Shown: positions 6,851-14,191, counted from the first letter of the stretch. The stretch: DNA of 20,828 nucleotides from DATAES01 sp036493595 (GCA_036493595.1 DASXPN010000057.1:1-20828), one strand, 5' to 3'. Numbers and translations: made by a program. Notes: generated by a model not told the origin, from the letters alone.

Positions 6851-8494
6851 TCAGGCGCGGGCGTCGAGGGCGGCGGCCACGGCGGCGTTGAGCTCGGCGT
6901 GCAGGGTGGCGTTCGCCGCTCGATCGGTGCGGACGACGACGAGCCACACCCCACCCGCGTCCATCGTCGAGCGGACAGCCGCCTCAACAGTGTCGGCCGC
7001 CTCGACGATGAGCGACGCGATGCCGTGCGCGGCCGCAAGGTCTTCGGGCTTCACGCCGTGCGGGGTGCCGAAGAGTTGTTCGAACCGCGATCGGTCGAGC
7101 GCTGTCGACTGCGGCAGGAACGAGAAGATGCCGCCGCCGTCGTTGTCGATCACCGCGATCGTGAGGTCGACGTCGCGGGCTCCGACCGCGACGAGCGCGG
7201 TGGAGTCGTGCAAGAACGCGATGTCACCGAGCAGCACGGCGGTCGGCGCGCGGGATGCGAGCGCGACGCCGATGGCGGTCGAAATGGTGCCGTCGATGCC
7301 GTTGGCGCCGCGGTTGGCATACACCTCGACATCGGCGCGCGGTCGCGCATACCACTCGAGGTCGCGTACCGGCATCGACGACGCGGCAACGAGGCGACCA
7401 CCGGTCGGTAACGCGGCGAGCACCGCGCGCGCGACGTGGGGCTCGGTCGGTCGCTCGTCGGACGCGAGCCGTTCGGCGATCGCGGCCTCTGCGATGTCGT
7501 CGACCGCGCGCCACTGCTCGAGCCAGCCGCGATCGGGCTCGTCGAAGGTGGCGCCGCCCGCGAGCATCTGCGCAGCGCGATGGCCGGGGTCGCGCCACGA
7601 TCGAGACACGACGAACTGCGGCGCGTCGCATCCGTCGAGCCACTCATTGACGATTCGCGATGCCGGGGGCGGCCCGATGCGCACGATCGCATCGGGGCGC
7701 AACGCGTCGGCGGTGGGCCGATGACGCAAGAACGCATCTGCGTGGGTGACGCCGCTCGGTCCGCACAGGCGGCTTCGTGCGTCGGCGAGCACGGGACACG
7801 CTCGGCTGCTCAACGACGGATCCGCGCCCGCACCTGCGACGAACAGCACACGCCGGCCGGCGACTGGAGTGGCCGGTGTGGCATTGGGAGCCGGCGCGGT
7901 CACGGTCACCCAGGATGCGCCGCCCGCTCGTCCGGCAGGCAGCGGGCCGGCGCGACCGACGAGCGGCTCGCGGAACGGCAGGTTGAGGTGGACCGGCCCG
8001 GCCGGTGGCGCGGTCGCGATCGCCACCGCTCTTGCCGCCATCGACCGCCATGAGTGCGTGGCCGCCTCGTCCGCAACCCCGAGATCGACGAACCAACGCA
8101 CGGCGCGTCCGTAGAGGTGGGTCTGGTCGATCGCCTGCGGCGCACCGACGTCACGCAGCTCGGGCGGGCGATCCGCGGTGCACACGATCAGCGGCACCTC
8201 ACCGAGGTGCGCTTCGACGACCGCGGCGTGCAGATGCGTCGCCGCGGTGCCGCTCGTCGTGAGGACGACCGCCGGCGTGCCCGAGGCGGTGCCGACGCCG
8301 AGGGCCGCGAAGCCTGCGGCGCGCTCGTCATGGAAGACATGGACCGCGATCTCGTCGCGATCAGCCAGCGCGAGCGCGAGTGGCGTCGACCGCGATCCGG
8401 GGGCGACGACGGCGTGACGCACGCCGGCGCGCAACCATTCGTCCACCAGCGTCGCCGCGAACGTCGCTTGCGCCGTCACCGGGAGGTCCGCCAT
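6851..8494 (-). CDS. menD: 2-succinyl-5-enolpyruvyl-6-hydroxy-3-cyclohexene-1-carboxylate (SEPHCHC) synthase
   Basis: A 547-aa thiamine-diphosphate enzyme that joins isochorismate and 2-oxoglutarate to give SEPHCHC. The N-terminal domain has VVAPGSRSTPLALAL (residues about 29-43), HDERAAGFAALG with the ThDP-activating Glu57, TTSGTAATHLHAAVVEA, and ADRPPELRDVGAPQAIDQTHLYG, all signature MenD segments. The C-terminal ThDP/Mg domain has YANRGANGIDGTISTAIG, GDIAFLHDSTAL and IAVIDNDGGGIFSFLPQ. Length fits MenD. The ATG at 8494 is preferred; a TTG at 8512 is also in frame. It is divergent from menH with about 29 bp between starts. No clear TANNNT box was seen at the usual spacing. Confidence 0.94.
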   Translation of the reverse strand: MADLPVTAQATFAATLVDEWLRAGVRHAVVAPGSRSTPLALALADRDEIAVHVFHDERAAGFAALGVGTASGTPAVVLTTSGTAATHLHAAVVEAHLGEVPLIVCTADRPPELRDVGAPQAIDQTHLYGRAVRWFVDLGVADEAATHSWRSMAARAVAIATAPPAGPVHLNLPFREPLVGRAGPLPAGRAGGASWVTVTAPAPNATPATPVAGRRVLFVAGAGADPSLSSRACPVLADARSRLCGPSGVTHADAFLRHRPTADALRPDAIVRIGPPPASRIVNEWLDGCDAPQFVVSRSWRDPGHRAAQMLAGGATFDEPDRGWLEQWRAVDDIAEAAIAERLASDERPTEPHVARAVLAALPTGGRLVAASSMPVRDLEWYARPRADVEVYANRGANGIDGTISTAIGVALASRAPTAVLLGDIAFLHDSTALVAVGARDVDLTIAVIDNDGGGIFSFLPQSTALDRSRFEQLFGTPHGVKPEDLAAAHGIASLIVEAADTVEAAVRSTMDAGGVWLVVVRTDRAANATLHAELNAAVAAALDARA

Positions 8495-8523
8495 CGGTCC
8501 ATCTTCGTGCAAGTGTGGGACCG

Positions 8524-9300
8524 GTGCGCGACGAGCAGCCTCAGGGCGCGCTGCATTCGATAGCCGAGGGTCATGGCGCGCGGGTCGTGCTCGTGCACGG
8601 CTTCACCCAGAACAGCAACTGCTGGGGCCCGCTCGCCGACGACCTCGTACGCGATCACGAGGTCGTCCGCGTCGACGCACCGGGCCATGGCGGGTCATCG
8701 ACGGTCCACGCCGGACTGCACGACGGTGGACGGCTCATCGCCGCGAGCGGCGGTCACGCGACGTACATCGGCTACTCGATGGGGGCGCGTTTCGCATTGC
8801 ACCTCGCGCTCGATCAGCCGCAACTCGCGCGCGGTCTCGTACTCATCGGTGGGACCGCCGGCATCGATGACGACGACGAGCGAGCCGAACGCAAACGAGC
8901 GGACGACGCGAACGCGGCGCGCCTCGAGCGTGATGGTCTCGAGCCATTCCTGGACAGATGGTTGGCCCAGCCGTTGTTCGCCGGGTTGCCGAAGGCGATG
9001 CAGTTCCGCGACGAGCGTTCGACCAACACGATGGAGGGGTTGGCTTCGAGCTTGCGACTCGCCGGGACAGGATCGCAGGCCGCCTTGTGGTCCGAGTTGC
9101 ACCGGCTCGACATGCCCGTGCTCGCGATCGCCGGCGCCGACGACACGAAGTTCTGCGCGGCCGCTGAACGCATGGTTGCCGCCATCGGCGCCAACGCCAC
9201 GACGGCCTTCATCCCGGACGCGGGCCACACGGCCCACCTCGAGCAGCCCCGTCGTTCAGTCGACACTGTGCGGGCGTGGCTCGACGTCCACGGGCTGTGA
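8524..9300 (+). CDS. menH: SHCHC synthase-like alpha/beta hydrolase
   Basis: A 258-aa alpha/beta-fold enzyme that in the Men pathway removes pyruvate from SEPHCHC to give SHCHC. It has VVLVHGFTQNSNCWGPLADDL, VRVDAPGHGGSS, the nucleophile elbow GYSMG with Ser85, ALWSEL, AGADDTKF (Asp206 or Asp207) and AGHTAHLEQP with His235, so the triad is complete. GYSMGAR and the GFTQNSNCW loop agree with MenH, and the divergent menD next door strengthens the call. Other alpha/beta hydrolases share this fold, so function rests partly on context. The start is GTG 8524, but GTG 8515 is in frame and has CATCTT, a near -10 match, 9 bases upstream. Codons further upstream are the menD shadow. Confidence 0.82.
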   Translation: MRDEQPQGALHSIAEGHGARVVLVHGFTQNSNCWGPLADDLVRDHEVVRVDAPGHGGSSTVHAGLHDGGRLIAASGGHATYIGYSMGARFALHLALDQPQLARGLVLIGGTAGIDDDDERAERKRADDANAARLERDGLEPFLDRWLAQPLFAGLPKAMQFRDERSTNTMEGLASSLRLAGTGSQAALWSELHRLDMPVLAIAGADDTKFCAAAERMVAAIGANATTAFIPDAGHTAHLEQPRRSVDTVRAWLDVHGL

Positions 9301-9310
9301 CACTCGCGCT

Positions 9311-9323
9311 CTGAGCGGCTCAG
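9311..9323. terminator. short palindrome at the menH/menA convergent junction
   Basis: CTGAGCGGCTCAG is a perfect 6-bp inverted repeat around one G and it contains the menA stop codon (9320-9322). The gap between the two genes is only 19 bp. It is a possible weak bidirectional terminator, but there is no U-tract and a 6-bp palindrome can arise by chance. Confidence 0.25.
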
Positions 9324-10207
9324 CCCGACAGCGCGATCCCTGCCGCGAACAGCACGCCGAACGCGAGTTGAACGCGTCCCGTGGCAACGAGCACCGGAAT
9401 CAGCGCCGGCCCGCGCGCTCCCGACAAGACGGCAGTTACCGGCTTCTGGGCCAGCAGGAGGGCGCCGAGCGCGATCGCGGCGATCGGCCGGCTCCCGAGC
9501 CCGCCGACGAACGGCACCGCCACGAACGCGCCAACGATCAACGCGACGTACAGGATCCGCGTGCGATGGTCGCCGAGTCGCACCGCGAGCGTGCGCTTGC
9601 CGACTTGCGTATCGCTCGGTATGTCGCGCAGGTTGTTCGTGACGAGTAGCGCCGTCGCCAGCAAGCCGACCGGTATCGACGCTGCGAGCGAGAGCCCCGT
9701 GATCCGCTCCGTCTGCACGTACGTCGAACCGACGGTGGCGACGACGCCGAAGAACAGGAACACGAAGAGCTCACCGAAGCCCGCGTACCCGTACGGCTTC
9801 GGACCGCCCGTGTAGAGCCATCCCGCGGCGAACGACGCGGCGCCGACGAACACCAGTCGCCAGTCCACCGCGATCGCGAGCGCGAGCCCCGCGACGCCGG
9901 CCAATGCAAACGATCCGATCGCAGCGCGCTTCACCGCTTCTGGTGATGCGAGCCCCCAACCGACCAGTCGAGGCGGACCGACGCGTTGCCCGGGATCGTC
10001 AGTGCCGCGCTTGCCGTCGCTGTAGTCGTTGGCGAAGTTGGTGCCGACCTGGATGAAGACGGCGGCGAGCAGCGCCGCGATCGCGCGCCACCACACGATG
10101 CCCCGCCCTGCGCCGGTGACGCCGACCGCGCAGGCAGTGCCGACGAGCACCGGCACGATCGCGGCGGGAAGGGTGCGCGGGCGCGCACCGGCGATCCATT
10201 TGTTCAC
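9320..10207 (-). CDS. menA: 1,4-dihydroxy-2-naphthoate polyprenyltransferase
   Basis: A 295-aa UbiA-superfamily membrane enzyme that attaches the polyprenyl tail to 1,4-dihydroxy-2-naphthoate, giving demethylmenaquinone. It starts NKWIAGARPRTLPAAIVPVLVG, a typical MenA start. The first aspartate-rich motif is NDYSDGKRGTDD (residues 60-71) and the second is NNLRDIPSDTQVGKRTLAVRLG with Asp195 and Asp199. About eight or nine hydrophobic segments fit the family. The GTG at 10207 overlaps the menB stop by 4 bases (GTGA), pointing to coupled translation and making menB-menA one transcript. A much longer in-frame reading upstream is a shadow of menB. Confidence 0.94.
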   Translation of the reverse strand: MNKWIAGARPRTLPAAIVPVLVGTACAVGVTGAGRGIVWWRAIAALLAAVFIQVGTNFANDYSDGKRGTDDPGQRVGPPRLVGWGLASPEAVKRAAIGSFALAGVAGLALAIAVDWRLVFVGAASFAAGWLYTGGPKPYGYAGFGELFVFLFFGVVATVGSTYVQTERITGLSLAASIPVGLLATALLVTNNLRDIPSDTQVGKRTLAVRLGDHRTRILYVALIVGAFVAVPFVGGLGSRPIAAIALGALLLAQKPVTAVLSGARGPALIPVLVATGRVQLAFGVLFAAGIALSG

Positions 10208-11139
10208 GGGCGACGGGGAAACTGCGAGAAGGCAGGCGGCCGCTTCGCCTTGTAAGCCTCGCGACCTTCCTGCGCCTCCGGCGCGCCGTAGAAGAGAAGG
10301 TTGGCGTCGTGCGCCAGTTGCTGGATGCCGGCGAGACCGTCCTCGTCCGCATGGAAGCTCGCCTTCAACAGCCGCAACGCAAACGGCGACAGCTGCAGCA
10401 TCTCCGTACACCACTTGACCGTCTCGATCTCGAGCTCCTCGAGCGGGACGACGGTGTTGACGAGGCCCATGTCGAGCGCTTCCTGCGCGCCGTACTGGCG
10501 GCACAGGAACCAGATCTCCTTCGCCTTCTTGGGTCCGACGAGCCGCGACAGCAGGCTGGCACCGAAGCCGCCGTCGAAGCTGCCGACCTTCGGGCCCGTC
10601 TGACCGAAGCGAGCGTTGCCGGCCGCGATCGTGAGATCGCATACGACGTGGAGCACGTGACCGCCGCCGATGGCGTAGCCGGCCACCATGGCCACGATCG
10701 GCTTCGGCAATCGTCGCATCTGCACTTGCAGGTCGGTGACGTGGAACCGGCCGACGCCGTGCTTGGCTGCTTCGTCCTCGGCCAAGTAGCCCGTGTCACC
10801 GCGCACGCGCTGATCACCACCCGAGCAGAAAGCCATGTCGCCTTCGCCGGTCAGGATGATCACGCCGACCGAGAGGTCTTCGCGCGCGCGCTCGAACGCG
10901 TCCGCGAGCTCGATCAACGTCTGGGGACGGAACGCGTTACGCACCTCCGGGCGACAGATCGTGAGCTTCGCGATCGTTCCGAACTCGTGTGACGCGGCGT
11001 CCGCGCTTGCACCGGCCTCGGCCGGTGGTTCGGCGACTTCGTAACGGATGTCGGTGTAGCCGTGATCGCCGGCCGGTTTCCACTCCGCGCCGGGCTTGAT
11101 CGTCGACGGTTCACTCGTGCGGTCGCTGCGCTCACTCAT
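10204..11139 (-). CDS. menB: 1,4-dihydroxy-2-naphthoyl-CoA synthase, bicarbonate-dependent type
   Basis: A 311-aa crotonase-fold enzyme that cyclises o-succinylbenzoyl-CoA to 1,4-dihydroxy-2-naphthoyl-CoA. Signature segments are ICRPEVRNAFRPQTLIEL, AFCSGGDQRVRGDTGY, GYAIGGGHVLHVVCDLTIAA, FGQTGPKVGSFDGGFGASLL and the ending EAYKAKRPPAFSQFPR. Residue 182 in QTGPKVGSFD is Gly, as in E. coli-type (type I) enzymes that borrow bicarbonate as the general base, whereas M. tuberculosis MenB has Asp in that place (QTDADVGSFD). Ser187 and Asp189 are kept. The ATG at 11139 is chosen over an extension to 11262 that overlaps divergent menE. The N-terminal 45-50 residues are longer and less conserved than usual, including an Ala-rich insert (AEAGASADAASHE). 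Confidence 0.95.
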   Translation of the reverse strand: MSERSDRTSEPSTIKPGAEWKPAGDHGYTDIRYEVAEPPAEAGASADAASHEFGTIAKLTICRPEVRNAFRPQTLIELADAFERAREDLSVGVIILTGEGDMAFCSGGDQRVRGDTGYLAEDEAAKHGVGRFHVTDLQVQMRRLPKPIVAMVAGYAIGGGHVLHVVCDLTIAAGNARFGQTGPKVGSFDGGFGASLLSRLVGPKKAKEIWFLCRQYGAQEALDMGLVNTVVPLEELEIETVKWCTEMLQLSPFALRLLKASFHADEDGLAGIQQLAHDANLLFYGAPEAQEGREAYKAKRPPAFSQFPRRP

Positions 11140-11207
11140 CGCTTCGGCAGTCTGCCGTGCCGACCCGAGTCGCACGAATCCGATGCTGGTTGTGCCACGC
11201 TCAGCGA

Positions 11208-12308
11208 GTGCACCGGCTCGTCCCGCTCGATCTCCCCGGGGGACCCGCGTTTGTCGACGCACTACGAGCTGCGTGGGACAACGGTGATGCCGTGCTTCCC
11301 ATCGATCCTCGCCTGCCGCGTCCAGCGGTCGAAGTGTTGTTGCACGCGCTACGCGTCGGCGAACCGGTCGAGGACGGTGACGCGCTCGTCGTTGCCACGA
11401 GTGGCACCACCGGCGAGCCGAAGGGTGTCGTCCTCACCCACGACGCGGTGCGCGCGTCCGCGATGGCGACGAGTGCTCGAGTGGTAGTCGATTCCGATCG
11501 CGACACGTGGCTGGCGTGCTTGCCTCTCGCGCACGTCGGGGGGCTGTCGGTCGTGACACGAGCGTTGGTGACGGGCACGCCTTTGGTCGTGCATCCGGGA
11601 TTCGACGCGCACGCCGTCGAGCGCGCGGCCGTCGAGGAGGGCGTCACGCTCGTGTCATTGGTGGCGACCGCGTTGCGACGCGTCGACCCGTCACTGTTTC
11701 GCACCATCGTGCTCGGCGGTTCGGCCGCGCCGGCCGTACGTCCGGCCAACGTGGTGGCGACCTACGGCATGACGGAGACGGGCAGCGGCATCGTCTACGA
11801 CGGTTCCCCCCTCGACGGTGTCGACATCGACATCGCCGTCGACGGCGGCGTCGGGACGGGCGGCGGTGGGACGGGCGAGATCTCGGTGCGGGGGCCGATG
11901 TTGCTCCGCTGCTATCGCGACGGCCGCGATCCGAAGGATGCCGACGGGTGGTACCGCACCGGTGACGTGGGCTCGTGGTTGCCCGACGGGAGGTTGGAGG
12001 TGCGGGGACGGATCGACGACGTGATCATCACGGGAGGCGAGAACGTCTGGCCTGACGCGGTGGAGGCAGTGCTGGCGGCGTTGCCGTCCGTCCACGAAGT
12101 CGCCGTCGTCGGGCGGGATGACGACGAGTGGGGTCAGCGCGTCGTCGCCGTGGTGGTGCCGTCGGACGCGAGCGCGCCACCGTCGCTCGACGAGGTGCGC
12201 GGCGCGGTGAAGGAAGTCCTCGGCGCGTGGGCCGCGCCGCGTGCAATGGAGTTGGTCGACACACTGCCGAGAACGTCATTGGGGAAGGTGCGCCGCGGCG
12301 CGCTCTGA
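11208..12308 (+). CDS. menE: o-succinylbenzoate--CoA ligase
   Basis: A 366-aa ANL-superfamily ligase that activates o-succinylbenzoate for MenB. It has the phosphate-binding motif TSGTTGEPKG (residues 64-73), CLPLAHVGGLSVVTRAL, VATYGMTETGSGIVYDG, GWYRTGDVGSWLPDGRLEVRGRIDDVIITGGENVWPDAVE, and the C-terminal PRTSLGKVRRG with catalytic Lys360. The protein is short for the superfamily because most of the N-terminal subdomain is absent, which is normal for actinobacterial MenE. The GTG at 11208 is chosen so that the protein begins HRLVPLDLPGGPAF and clears the divergent menB start by 68 bp; an ATG-like extension to 11157 is possible. CACGCT, a one-mismatch -10-like box, lies 6 bases before the GTG. 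Confidence 0.92.
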   Translation: MHRLVPLDLPGGPAFVDALRAAWDNGDAVLPIDPRLPRPAVEVLLHALRVGEPVEDGDALVVATSGTTGEPKGVVLTHDAVRASAMATSARVVVDSDRDTWLACLPLAHVGGLSVVTRALVTGTPLVVHPGFDAHAVERAAVEEGVTLVSLVATALRRVDPSLFRTIVLGGSAAPAVRPANVVATYGMTETGSGIVYDGSPLDGVDIDIAVDGGVGTGGGGTGEISVRGPMLLRCYRDGRDPKDADGWYRTGDVGSWLPDGRLEVRGRIDDVIITGGENVWPDAVEAVLAALPSVHEVAVVGRDDDEWGQRVVAVVVPSDASAPPSLDEVRGAVKEVLGAWAAPRAMELVDTLPRTSLGKVRRGAL

Positions 12309-12335
12309 CGCGCACGGCGCGGCTGCTGCGTCGCG

Positions 12336-12351
12336 CCGGCTGCTCAGCCGG
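12336..12351. terminator. hairpin at the menE/SDR convergent junction
   Basis: CCGGCTGCTCAGCCGG is a perfect 7-bp inverted repeat with a 2-base centre. It lies 27 bases after the menE stop and contains the SDR stop codon (12344-12346). It could stop transcription from both sides. There is no T-rich tail. Confidence 0.4.
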
Positions 12352-13093
12352 AAGGACGAACGAGCGCGCCGCCGTCCACCGCGAGCGTGTGACCGGTTGT
12401 CCACGACGACATGTCGCTGGCGAAGAACAGTGCCGCCTTGCCGATGTCCTCGGGCTCGCCGAGTCGTCGCATCGGCGTGTGCTTGGCGATGGCTTGCTCG
12501 TTGGGTTCCCACAGCGCGCGTGCCATGTCCGTCTTGACGAGCCCCGGCGCGATCGCGTTGACGCGCACCGGAGCGAGCTCGGCGGCGAGCGTGCGAGTCA
12601 GATAGATGAGCGCCGCCTTCGTCGTGTTGTAGATGCCGATCGACGGCTCGATGCCGATGCCACCGACTGATGCGATGTTGATGATCGACCCGGTGCCGCG
12701 CTCGCGCATTGACGCGTTGTAGGCGAGCTGTGACCACACCAGCGGACCGCGCAGGTTGACCTGGAACGTCTTGTCATAGCGAGCGAGATCGATGTCGATG
12801 CTCGGCCCCATGTAGGGATTGGTGGCCGCGTTGTTGACGAGGATGTCGATCGCCCCGAAGGTCGACATCGTCTTGTCGATGCACGCTTGCGCCTGTTCCG
12901 GTTCGCCGGCGTTGGCGGCGAACGTGGCCACCTCACCGTCGATGGCGGCGGCAGCCGCGTCGAGTGCATCCTGCTTGCGGGACGAGAGCATGACCCGAGC
13001 GCCGGACGTGGCCAGCGCCGCCGCGATCGCTCGTCCGATGCCCTTCGAGGCTCCGGTGACCACTGCGACCTTGCCGTCCAATCGAACATCCAT
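12344..13093 (-). CDS. short-chain dehydrogenase/reductase (SDR) family oxidoreductase
   Basis: A 249-aa classical SDR, an NAD(P)-dependent alcohol or ketone oxidoreductase. It has the cofactor-binding TGASKGIG (residues 13-20), the NNAA motif (87-90), the catalytic Ser142 (NIASVGG), Tyr155 and Lys159 (YNTTK), and the C-terminal TGHTLAVDGGALV. Arg39 after the second strand (SSRKQDA) suggests NADP preference. The YNTTKAALIYLTRTLAAELAP and KTDMARALWEP segments resemble FabG-like and 3-hydroxyacyl-CoA dehydrogenase-like SDRs of actinobacterial lipid metabolism, but the substrate is not readable. The ATG at 13093 has TACCTT 7 bases upstream, so it probably has its own promoter although it lies 41 bp downstream of the GNAT gene on the same strand. 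Confidence 0.9.
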   Translation of the reverse strand: MDVRLDGKVAVVTGASKGIGRAIAAALATSGARVMLSSRKQDALDAAAAAIDGEVATFAANAGEPEQAQACIDKTMSTFGAIDILVNNAATNPYMGPSIDIDLARYDKTFQVNLRGPLVWSQLAYNASMRERGTGSIINIASVGGIGIEPSIGIYNTTKAALIYLTRTLAAELAPVRVNAIAPGLVKTDMARALWEPNEQAIAKHTPMRRLGEPEDIGKAALFFASDMSSWTTGHTLAVDGGALVRPSG

Positions 13094-13100
13094 CGCAGGG

Positions 13101-13106
13101 AAGGTA
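13101..13106 (-). promoter_or_regulatory. -10-like TACCTT for the SDR gene
   Basis: TACCTT on the minus strand lies 7 bases before the ATG at 13093, in the 41-bp gap after the GNAT stop codon. It suggests an independent, leaderless SDR transcript. Confidence 0.4.
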
Positions 13107-13134
13107 GTGCGGACGGCGGGCGCGCTCGTTCGGC

Positions 13135-13626
13135 TCAGAGGTCCTTCTCGAACCAGTGGTGCGCGTACTGCTCGTCGTTGAACGCGTCGACTTCGCGATA
13201 GCCGGCGCTGCGGTACATGGCGATGGCTTCGGTCAGCGAGCGGTTCGTCTCGAGGCGGATCGTTCGGCTGCCGTTGGCGGCCGCTTGCTGTTCGAGCTCC
13301 GTGAGCAACCGCCGCCCGACACCGTGACCGCGGGCCGCGGGCGAGACCCACATGCGTTTGAGCTCGGTCGGCTCGCCCGCGTGGAACTTCAACGCGCCGC
13401 TGCCGACCGGTTCGCCGTGGAGGAACGCGACGAGGAACAGCCCGGCAGGGGCGCGCATCTCGTCGAGATCCGCGGGCAAGCTCTGTGACGGGTCGAACCC
13501 GGCGTCGAAGCGGCGGTCGAGCTCGGCGAAGTACTCACGCAGGCAGTACTGCGCGTGTGGAGTACGGGGGTCGACGACCTCGATCGCGACGGGTTGCGGC
13601 TCGGGGCCGGCGCCCGCTCGACTCAG
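13135..13626 (-). CDS. GNAT-family N-acetyltransferase, apparent CTG start
   Basis: A GNAT acyltransferase, 163 aa if the CTG at 13626 is the start. The acetyl-CoA motif is RGHGVGRR (residues 99-106), preceded by ELKRMWVSPAA and followed by IRLETNRSLTEAIAMYRSAGYREV and HHWFEKDL. The N-terminal part IEVVDPRTPHAQYCLREYFAELDRRFDAGFDPS is homologous, as I recall, to the GNAT half of MarR-GNAT two-domain proteins, but the MarR half is missing; the DNA upstream encodes the EthD-like protein in another frame. No ATG, GTG or TTG precedes this conserved part until far inside the EthD-like gene. The CTG overlaps the EthD-like stop as CTGA and has GAGG 7 bases upstream (13634-13637). The alternative ATG at 13458 would delete 56 conserved residues. 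The substrate is unknown. Confidence 0.8.
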   Translation of the reverse strand: MSRAGAGPEPQPVAIEVVDPRTPHAQYCLREYFAELDRRFDAGFDPSQSLPADLDEMRAPAGLFLVAFLHGEPVGSGALKFHAGEPTELKRMWVSPAARGHGVGRRLLTELEQQAAANGSRTIRLETNRSLTEAIAMYRSAGYREVDAFNDEQYAHHWFEKDL

Positions 13627-13910
13627 TCGACGACCTCGCTTGTCTGCAGGACGGGAGCGATGGTCGTGTAGTTGGCGACATCCGCCATGATTGCGCCCGT
13701 TCCCTCGGATCCCATCGCCGATTGCAAAGCCTCGAGCGACGGGAACTTGAAGTGCACTGCCGCGACGTACGGACCGTCGACACCCTTGTCGATCTCCGCG
13801 CCTTCGAGTCCCCACGTCTCGAGGCACAGCGGCACATGCTTGTTGCGATAGTAGTCGTGGTCGAAGGTCGCGCCCTCGGTGGTCGGGTAGAACACGCTCA
13901 CACGAATCAT
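13623..13910 (-). CDS. EthD-family small protein
   Basis: A 95-aa protein of the EthD/dimeric alpha-beta barrel family. It starts MIRVSVFYPTTEGATFDHDYYRNKHVPLC, the usual EthD start with the NKH-P motif, and continues with DGPYVAAVHFKFPSLEALQSAMGSEG and ADVANYTTIAPVLQTSEV. Members are small cytoplasmic dimers, some linked to ether or polyketide breakdown, but most have no known role. The ATG at 13910 has a good Shine-Dalgarno sequence, unlike most genes here. Its stop overlaps the CTG of the GNAT gene as CTGA, so the two are likely co-translated. An upstream in-frame extension to 14291 has non-protein-like composition and is rejected. Confidence 0.87.
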   Translation of the reverse strand: MIRVSVFYPTTEGATFDHDYYRNKHVPLCLETWGLEGAEIDKGVDGPYVAAVHFKFPSLEALQSAMGSEGTGAIMADVANYTTIAPVLQTSEVVD

Positions 13911-13920
13911 CGTGGAATCA

Positions 13921-13927
13921 TCCTTTC
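13921..13927 (-). promoter_or_regulatory. Shine-Dalgarno site of the EthD-like gene
   Basis: GAAAGGA on the minus strand lies 10 bases before the ATG at 13910. It is one of the few clear ribosome-binding sites in the window and shows that this gene, in contrast to most first genes here, has a leadered mRNA. Confidence 0.6.
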
Positions 13928-14008
13928 TCGTTCTCGGTCGGCCACGCAGTCTGCCCCATGCGCGAGATGGTCGAGTTCTCCCGACCCTGCGCCCCCCGAT
14001 CTGCACAT

Positions 14009-14046
14009 TGTCGACTGAGCCACGGCTGGCAGCCGGTGAGTCGACA
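14009..14046. repeat. nested hairpin A with GTCGAC arms
   Basis: Outer arms TGTCGACT (14009-14016) and AGTCGACA (14039-14046) are perfect reverse complements. Inside, CGGCT and AGCCG form a second stem around GGC. It lies in the 281-bp spacer between the anti-sigma stop and the EthD-like start, where I see no gene. It resembles hairpin B in inverted orientation. Confidence 0.6.
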
Positions 14047-14067
14047 CAGAAGCAGGCAGGGCCGGAT

Positions 14068-14110
14068 CTGGGTCGACGTACCCACGGGTCCCGTGGCTCG
14101 GTCGACCCAG
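14068..14110. repeat. nested hairpin B with GTCGAC arms
   Basis: Outer arms CTGGGTCGAC (14068-14077) and GTCGACCCAG (14101-14110) pair perfectly over 10 bp. Inside, CCACGGG (14082-14088) and CCCGTGG (14090-14096) pair over 7 bp. Read on the minus strand it shares GTCGACnGAGCCACGG with hairpin A, so the two look like inverted copies of one palindromic unit. A third weaker stem, CCGCGGC (14183-14189) with GCCGCGG (14205-14211), spans the anti-sigma stop codon. Confidence 0.65.
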
Positions 14111-14191
14111 AACAACACGGCGCCCCACGAACCGTGCCGGGCGAGCCAGCCGAACCGCGACCGTCGAGCGAGTCGAGCCGAGCCGCGGCGA

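Noticed and set aside
13135..13458. GNAT start at ATG 13458
   Set aside because: It would remove 56 residues that match the conserved GNAT N-terminus, so it was kept only as an alternative.
13911..14191. Possible small gene in the 281-bp spacer
   Set aside because: No frame shows protein-like sequence with a ribosome site; the stretch is better explained by the hairpin repeats.
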